NCBI GenBank assembly: GCA_937944035.1
Contig: CALDZQ010000310.1
Span: 1-10,082 of the forward strand
Direction: 5' to 3'
Origin: an uncultured Neomegalonema sp.
Lineage (GTDB): Bacteria > Pseudomonadota > Alphaproteobacteria > Rhodobacterales > Rhodobacteraceae
Length of the DNA: 10,082 nt
A program made the position numbers and the translations under genes. Of this stretch, positions 5,796 through 10,082 are shown piece after piece. Numbering within the stretch: the first letter of the stretch is position 1; every line of letters begins with the position of its first letter. The notes under the pieces were generated by a model. That model ran no database searches. It saw only the letters and a list, made by a program, of their open reading frames with translations, and was not told the DNA's origin.

Positions 5796-8066
5796 ATGGC
5801 CGAAGACCGTTTGCGCGAGGCTGCGCTGAAATTTCACGAAGAGCCGATACCGGGTAAGCTGTCCGTCACGCCGACTAAGCCATTGAATACACAGCGTGAT
5901 CTTGCTCTCGCCTACAGCCCCGGCGTGGCGGAAGCCTGTATCGAAATCGCCAAAGACCCCGCCAACGCCGCCCGATACACGGGACGCGCGAATATGGTAG
6001 CCGTTATTACAAATGGTACGGCTGTGTTGGGCCTAGGCAATATCGGCGCGCTGGCAGCCAAGCCTGTGATGGAGGGAAAAGCTGTTCTTTTCAAGAAGTT
6101 CGCGGGCATTGATGCGTTCGATATTGAAGTGAACGAAACCGACCCGCAGAAGCTGGCCGATGTCGTCAAAGCGCTGGAGCCGACATTCGGGGCGATAAAC
6201 CTTGAGGATATTAAAGCACCGGATTGCTTTCACGTCGAAAGTGAATGCCGTAAGCATATGAATATCCCTGTCTTTCACGATGACCAACACGGGACAGCAA
6301 TCGTCGTGGCAGCGGCGGTTCTGAACGCGATGCACCTGACGGCGCGCAAATTTGAGGACGTGAAACTGGTATCGACAGGCGGCGGCGCGGCCGGGATCGC
6401 CTGCCTTAACTTGTTGTTATCGCTCGGCTTAAAGCGTGAGAACGTCTGGCTGCTCGACATCGACGGGCTGGTCTATGAAGGCCGCGCCGCCGACCCGCAA
6501 AAAGCGGCTTTCGCCCAGGATAGCGCACATCGTGTCTTGGGTGATGTCATTGATAATGCTGATATTTTTCTCGGCCTATCCGGCCCCGGCGTGCTGATGC
6601 CGGAGCATGTGGCGAAGATGGCGGAAAAGCCGATCATCATGGCCCTCGCCAACCCCAATCCGGAGATTGATCCGGCGGATGCGCGGCGGGTGCGTCCTGA
6701 TGCGATTATCGCAACAGGCCGATCCGATTATCCCAATCAAGTCAATAACGTATTGTGCTTTCCTTTCATCTTCCGGGGCGCGCTGGATGTGGGTGCGACG
6801 ACGATTAACGAGGAAATGAAGATGGCCGCCGCCCACGCGATAGCCGGGTTGGCGCGCAAGGTTTCAGCGGCGGAGGTGGCGCGGACCTATCGGGACGAAC
6901 GGCTGGTTTTCGGGCCGGATTACCTGATCCCGAAGCCCTTTGATCCCCGCTTGCTGGTGCATGTGGCCTCGGCAGTGGCGCGGGCAGCGATGGATACAGG
7001 GATTGCGGCGCGGCCTATTGAGGATTTTGATGCTTACGAGGCGCGGCTGAGCCGGTTTGTCTATCGCTCAGGATTGCTAATGAAGCCTTTGTTTGAGCAG
7101 ACAAAAATCAATCAACGCCGGATCGTTTATGCCGAAGGGGAAGACGAGCGGACATTGCGCGCGGTGCGGACTATTCTGGACGAGGGATACGCGGTCCCTA
7201 TCCTGATCGGACGGCCTTCGGTGATCGAAATGCGGTGCGAGCGGGCGGGGATCAACCTGAGTCCGGGCGTAGATTTCGAGGTGGTGAACCCGGAGGACGA
7301 CGCGCGTTACGGCGAGTATTGGCGCACTTATCTCAGCCTTAACAACAGGCGCGGGTGCAGTATTGACGCGGCGCGCGCGATTATGCGCACCAACAGCACC
7401 GCGATTGCCGCCGTCATGGTGCATCGCGGCGAAGCCGATGCGATGATCTGCGGACTGGCGGGGGACCACCACTGGCATTTGCGCTATATTGACAACGTGT
7501 TAGGCGGAGATCGCCAAGGCGCGTGTTATGCTGCGCTGGGGGTTGTGATCTTGAAGACCGGTGCAGTGTTTATGGCCGATCCTTACGTGAATTATGATCC
7601 CACAGCGGAGCAACTGGCAGATATTACCGAAATGGCCGCTGAAGAGGTCAGGCACTTCAATATCACGCCGCGCGTGGGGCTTGTCAGCCATTCAAACTTT
7701 GGAAATTCAGACACGCCAAGCGCCCTGAAAATGCGCGAGGTTCTCAGCATTTTACAGGCGCGGGGCGTGGACTTTGAGGTCGAGGGCGAGATGCGGGCCT
7801 CCACCGCGCTCGACGGGGATTTGCGGAAGAAGTTTTTGCCGGATTCCAATCTCACTGAACCAGCTAACCTTTTGATTTTCCCGTCTATTGATGCGGCGAA
7901 CGCGTCGATGAACATCTTAAAAACGCTGGGCGACGGGCAAACGGTTGGCCCGCTGTTGCTGGGCGCACTTGGCCGTGCGGAGATCGTTACGCCATCGGCG
8001 ACCGCGCGCGGGTTGCTTAACGTGACGGCCGTGGCAGGGGCTTGGGAGCGGCGGGCAAGATCCTGA
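5796..8066 (+). CDS. maeB: NADP-dependent malic enzyme with C-terminal phosphotransacetylase-like domain
   Basis: A 756-residue cytoplasmic enzyme, the usual length for the MaeB/Tme fusion type. It decarboxylates malate to pyruvate with formation of NAD(P)H. N-terminal malic enzyme region (about 1-425): AYSPGVAEAC (39-48, Tyr40 as catalytic candidate), TNGTAVLGLGNIG (72-84), EGKAVLFKKFAGID (93-106, Lys95 candidate), NLEDIKAPDCF (135-145) and HDDQHGTA (161-168) for the metal site, GGGAAG (195-200) for the dinucleotide, and QVNNVLCFPFIFRGALDVGA (315-334). C-terminal region (about 430-756) resembles phosphate acetyltransferase: DPTAEQLADI (601-610), PRVGLVSHSNFGN (625-637), LLIFPSIDAANASMNI (692-707). 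In known MaeB proteins this domain is regulatory, sensing acetyl-CoA and similar metabolites, not catalytic. NADP preference is assumed from family type. GGGG at 5786-5789 is a modest ribosome binding site. Confidence 0.95.
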   Translation: MAEDRLREAALKFHEEPIPGKLSVTPTKPLNTQRDLALAYSPGVAEACIEIAKDPANAARYTGRANMVAVITNGTAVLGLGNIGALAAKPVMEGKAVLFKKFAGIDAFDIEVNETDPQKLADVVKALEPTFGAINLEDIKAPDCFHVESECRKHMNIPVFHDDQHGTAIVVAAAVLNAMHLTARKFEDVKLVSTGGGAAGIACLNLLLSLGLKRENVWLLDIDGLVYEGRAADPQKAAFAQDSAHRVLGDVIDNADIFLGLSGPGVLMPEHVAKMAEKPIIMALANPNPEIDPADARRVRPDAIIATGRSDYPNQVNNVLCFPFIFRGALDVGATTINEEMKMAAAHAIAGLARKVSAAEVARTYRDERLVFGPDYLIPKPFDPRLLVHVASAVARAAMDTGIAARPIEDFDAYEARLSRFVYRSGLLMKPLFEQTKINQRRIVYAEGEDERTLRAVRTILDEGYAVPILIGRPSVIEMRCERAGINLSPGVDFEVVNPEDDARYGEYWRTYLSLNNRRGCSIDAARAIMRTNSTAIAAVMVHRGEADAMICGLAGDHHWHLRYIDNVLGGDRQGACYAALGVVILKTGAVFMADPYVNYDPTAEQLADITEMAAEEVRHFNITPRVGLVSHSNFGNSDTPSALKMREVLSILQARGVDFEVEGEMRASTALDGDLRKKFLPDSNLTEPANLLIFPSIDAANASMNILKTLGDGQTVGPLLLGALGRAEIVTPSATARGLLNVTAVAGAWERRARS

Positions 8067-8072
8067 CATAAA

Positions 8073-8100
8073 AAAGCGCGCCGGAACAACGGCGCGCTTT
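8073..8100. terminator. Bidirectional intrinsic terminator
   Basis: GCGCGCCG (8076-8083), loop GAACAA, CGGCGCGC (8090-8097), flanked by AAA and TTT that extend the pairing to 11 bp. On the minus strand the stem is followed by six Ts (8070-8075), a strong terminator for the binding-protein gene; on the plus strand TTTAAATT follows, serving the malic enzyme gene. It lies 6 bases after the malic enzyme stop and 22 before the convergent gene's stop. Confidence 0.88.
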
Positions 8101-8122
8101 AAATTACGGATGCGTGATCCGC

Positions 8123-9280
8123 TTACATTTTGCACTGCTCGGCATAGCTGTCGGCGTAATCGTCAAAGATCTTCTCCACAATTTCCGTCTGATACTTGCC
8201 GTCGTCACGCTTGGCGACTTTCAGCAGGTAGAAATCCTGGATCGGGTAGTGGTTGTTATTGAACGAGAAATCGCCGCGCAGGGAGGTGAAATCCGCCGCC
8301 TTCAGCGCTTCGCGCACGGCGTCCTTATCATCAACACCACCCGCTTTTTCGACCGCAGAGTTTATCAGCATCGCGGTGTCAAATCCCTGCATCGCGTAAC
8401 CGCCGGGGACGTATCCGTATTTCTCTTCAAATGCCGCGACGAATGCCTTGTTCTGCGCATTGTCCAGATCCGGCGCCCATGTCGTTGCGCCGTTAAAGCC
8501 GACCGCGTCGTCTTTTTGCGCGGGCAAGGTCGTCTCATCGACGGTAAAGGAGGACAGGAACGCCATCTTGTCCGACAGGCCCGCCGCCGCGAATTGCTTC
8601 ACGAAACGCACCCCCATACCGCCGGGCATAAAGATAAACAGCGCGTCCGGCTTGGCATCAGCAATCCGCGCGATTTCGGCCGAAAAATCCTTGTGACCGA
8701 GCGGTGTGAACACCTCGCCGACAATCTCGCCGCCGTAATAGGATTTAAAGCCCGCCATCGCATCTTTACCGGCCTGATAGTTCGGGGCCAGCATAAAGAC
8801 TTTGCCGATGTCTTTTGAGTCCGCGTATTTGCCCAGCGCCTCGAAATTCTGGTTGTTCTGGTAGCTGGTCACGAAGAAATTCTTGTGACAGTTTTTGCCC
8901 GCAAACGTGGACGGCCCCGCGTTCGGGCTGATGAGGAATGTGTCAGATTTGATAACCGGCTTAAAGATCGCCGCCAGCATGTTTGAGAAGATCGTGCCGA
9001 CCACAAAATCCACGTCATCGCGCTCGGTCAGGCTTTTCGCCTTCGAGATCGCGACATCGGGTTTCAGTTCGTCATCCTCGACGATCAATTCGGCCTCGTG
9101 ACCGCCCAATGTGCCGCCGAGTTGGTCCATCGCCAGCGAAAAGCCGTCTTTCGCCTGCTTGCCCAGCGCACCGGGAGGGCCGGATAGTGTGACGATCATG
9201 CCGACTTTGATGCTTTCCGCAGCCGCTTGTCCCGCGACCAATGCCAATGCGGCGGCTGTGCCGATCAGAAATTTCTTCAT
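8123..9280 (-). CDS. ABC transporter substrate-binding protein (branched-chain amino acid / aromatic acid type)
   Basis: A 385-residue secreted periplasmic binding protein of the type I (LivK-like, Peripla_BP_6) fold. It has a classical signal peptide: MKKF, hydrophobic core to about residue 16, and a predicted cut after AAA at 21/22. Mature protein starts ESIKVGMIVTLSGPPGALGK. Typical blocks are LIVEDDELKPDVAISKAKSL (65-84), LISPNAGPSTFAGKNC (116-131), MLAPNYQAGKDAMAGFK (163-179), PDALFIFMPGGMGVRFVKQF (211-230) and YAMQGFDTAMLI (295-306). The NYQAGKDA and PGGMG blocks are like binding proteins for lignin-type aromatic acids (recollection, not tested). Cys131 and Cys383 may form a disulfide. 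ATG 9280 is preferred over the ATG at 9289, since GGGG at 9290-9293 abuts the latter. No permease or ATPase gene is in view; the amidase gene lies upstream on the same strand. Confidence 0.92.
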   Translation of the reverse strand: MKKFLIGTAAALALVAGQAAAESIKVGMIVTLSGPPGALGKQAKDGFSLAMDQLGGTLGGHEAELIVEDDELKPDVAISKAKSLTERDDVDFVVGTIFSNMLAAIFKPVIKSDTFLISPNAGPSTFAGKNCHKNFFVTSYQNNQNFEALGKYADSKDIGKVFMLAPNYQAGKDAMAGFKSYYGGEIVGEVFTPLGHKDFSAEIARIADAKPDALFIFMPGGMGVRFVKQFAAAGLSDKMAFLSSFTVDETTLPAQKDDAVGFNGATTWAPDLDNAQNKAFVAAFEEKYGYVPGGYAMQGFDTAMLINSAVEKAGGVDDKDAVREALKAADFTSLRGDFSFNNNHYPIQDFYLLKVAKRDDGKYQTEIVEKIFDDYADSYAEQCKM

Positions 9281-9328
9281 GTGTTTCATCCCCAGAGTTT
9301 TGTTTTTATGTCCGTAACCGTCTTACGC

Positions 9329-9345
9329 GGAGTTTTATGGAGTTT
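9329..9345. repeat. Tandem GGAGTTT repeat upstream of the binding-protein gene
   Basis: GGAGTTT occurs at 9329-9335 and 9339-9345 (plus-strand reading), 10 bases apart, in the 79-base gap between the amidase stop and the binding-protein start. It could be a regulator site for a promoter of the binding-protein gene; no clear -35/-10 is visible there, so the gene might equally be read through from the amidase. Confidence 0.2.
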
Positions 9346-9359
9346 CCAGACCCCTGTTC

Positions 9360-10082
9360 TCACGCTGAATAAGCACCCGCAATCGCCCGCTCTACGGCCA
9401 GCGCCATGCCCAGCAGGCGTGTGTCATCATCCGCGATTGATGAGAGCAGTACACTGGTCGGCATCCCGTTCGCATCGCGCCCGTTGGGCAGGGCAACGCC
9501 GGGGGTGTTCAGGAAATTGCCGAGCAGCGTGTTGCGCAACCCGCGCAGGTTCATTGTGTGGAACACCGCGTCATCAGCCTCCAGCGGGGCAATCTCCGGC
9601 GCGGTGTTGGGCGTGGTCGGCATCAGCAGCATCCGCCCGCGCAGAAATGTCGCGAGTTCGGCTTGCAAACGCGCCCTGCCCTGCTGAACCGCCAGCACAT
9701 CCTTGGCGAGCATGGTTTTGCCCGGCATCATCCGTGCGACCACACGGCGGTCCATGCGCTCAATTTCCGGCCCCTCAAGATAAGGCGCGTATTCGAGATA
9801 GGCTTCCGGCGAGGTCAGAATGCCATGCGCCGCCGTTATCGCGCCGATTTCAGCGAATATCGGCATCGGCCCGCGCTCGATATGCGCTCCCGCTGCGGTC
9901 AGCGTTTCTACCGTCGCCTCGAAATTGGCGGCGACCGCCGGATCGAGATCTTCCATCGCCACGGTTTCGGGGATGTAAGCGCGCAGATCTGACATAGGGG
10001 CCACGCGCACATCCGAAGTGCCGGCCCCGCGCATCGCCATGTCGAGCAGGATGCAATCCTCGACCGAGCGCGCAATCGGGCC
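9360..10082 (-). CDS. Amidase signature family enzyme, C-terminal part (5' end outside window)
   Basis: The minus-strand frame is open to the right edge and gives 240 residues up to a TGA at 9360-9362. The first residues, GPIARSVEDCILLD, match the GP(M/L)ARSVEDxALLL block of amidase-signature enzymes, so an ATG at 10040 is internal and the gene continues outside. Later family features are LRAYIPE (residues 33-39 of the fragment), the hydrophobic LLMPTTPNTAPEI (152-164), and NFLNTPGVALPNG (189-201). The Ser-cisSer-Lys catalytic triad of this family lies in the missing N-terminal half, so activity cannot be checked here. Such enzymes hydrolyse carboxylic amides to acid and ammonia; the substrate is unknown. 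The alternative, a true GatA subunit, is less likely because GatB/GatC are absent and a solute-binding gene follows 79 bases downstream on the same strand. Confidence 0.88.
   Translation of the reverse strand, partial: GPIARSVEDCILLDMAMRGAGTSDVRVAPMSDLRAYIPETVAMEDLDPAVAANFEATVETLTAAGAHIERGPMPIFAEIGAITAAHGILTSPEAYLEYAPYLEGPEIERMDRRVVARMMPGKTMLAKDVLAVQQGRARLQAELATFLRGRMLLMPTTPNTAPEIAPLEADDAVFHTMNLRGLRNTLLGNFLNTPGVALPNGRDANGMPTSVLLSSIADDDTRLLGMALAVERAIAGAYSA

Noticed and set aside
5796..8066. Reading the C-terminal half of the malic enzyme as an active, separate phosphotransacetylase
   Set aside because: It is fused in frame with no internal start signal, and this architecture is the standard MaeB form in which the domain is regulatory.
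8114..8818. Plus-strand open frame opposite the substrate-binding protein gene
   Set aside because: Would have to begin just downstream of a strong terminator and runs antisense to a well-supported gene; no family pattern seen.
1..10082. CRISPR array, insertion sequence, tRNA or prophage
   Set aside because: No regularly spaced repeats, transposase motifs, terminal inverted repeats, tRNA cloverleaf or phage-like genes were seen.

Overview
The window looks like chromosomal DNA of an alphaproteobacterium, most likely of the Rhodobacterales/Roseobacter type. This rests on moderately high GC, dense gene packing with ATGA/TGATG overlaps, and a block of three small genes (SseB family, ribbon-helix-helix, DUF6446-like) that I associate with Rhodobacteraceae. 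No species call is possible from the sequence alone. I see no rRNA, tRNA, insertion sequence, phage gene or CRISPR array.

Layout, left to right. (1) About 1-2420, plus strand: a tightly coupled catabolic-looking operon. It has the possible tail of an unidentified gene, then a Rid-family (YjgF/YER057c/UK114) protein, a Rieske non-heme iron oxygenase alpha subunit and a DUF1028 Ntn-hydrolase-like protein. (2) About 2438-3972, minus strand, convergent to the first block: SseB-family protein, then ribbon-helix-helix protein, then a membrane-anchored DUF6446-like protein. (3) 4124-5715, plus strand, divergent from SseB: a PlsC-type acyltransferase and a CdsA-type cytidylyltransferase, two consecutive steps of phospholipid synthesis (lysophosphatidate to phosphatidate to CDP-diacylglycerol). 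(4) 5796-8066, plus strand: NADP-type malic enzyme with a C-terminal phosphotransacetylase-like domain, closed by a strong bidirectional terminator at 8073-8100. (5) 8123-10082, minus strand: a periplasmic binding protein of the branched-chain amino acid/aromatic acid type, preceded by the C-terminal two thirds or so of an amidase-signature enzyme that runs off the right edge.

The two ends look like accessory catabolism: oxidation and processing of a nitrogenous compound on the left, amide hydrolysis and solute capture on the right. The middle is core metabolism and cell envelope. The most interesting part is the Rid-Rieske-DUF1028 operon. Its Rid protein lacks the arginine needed for classical imine deaminase activity, its oxygenase has no reductase in view, and its third member belongs to a family of unknown function with a plausible N-terminal Thr nucleophile. 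Its substrate cannot be read from the sequence.
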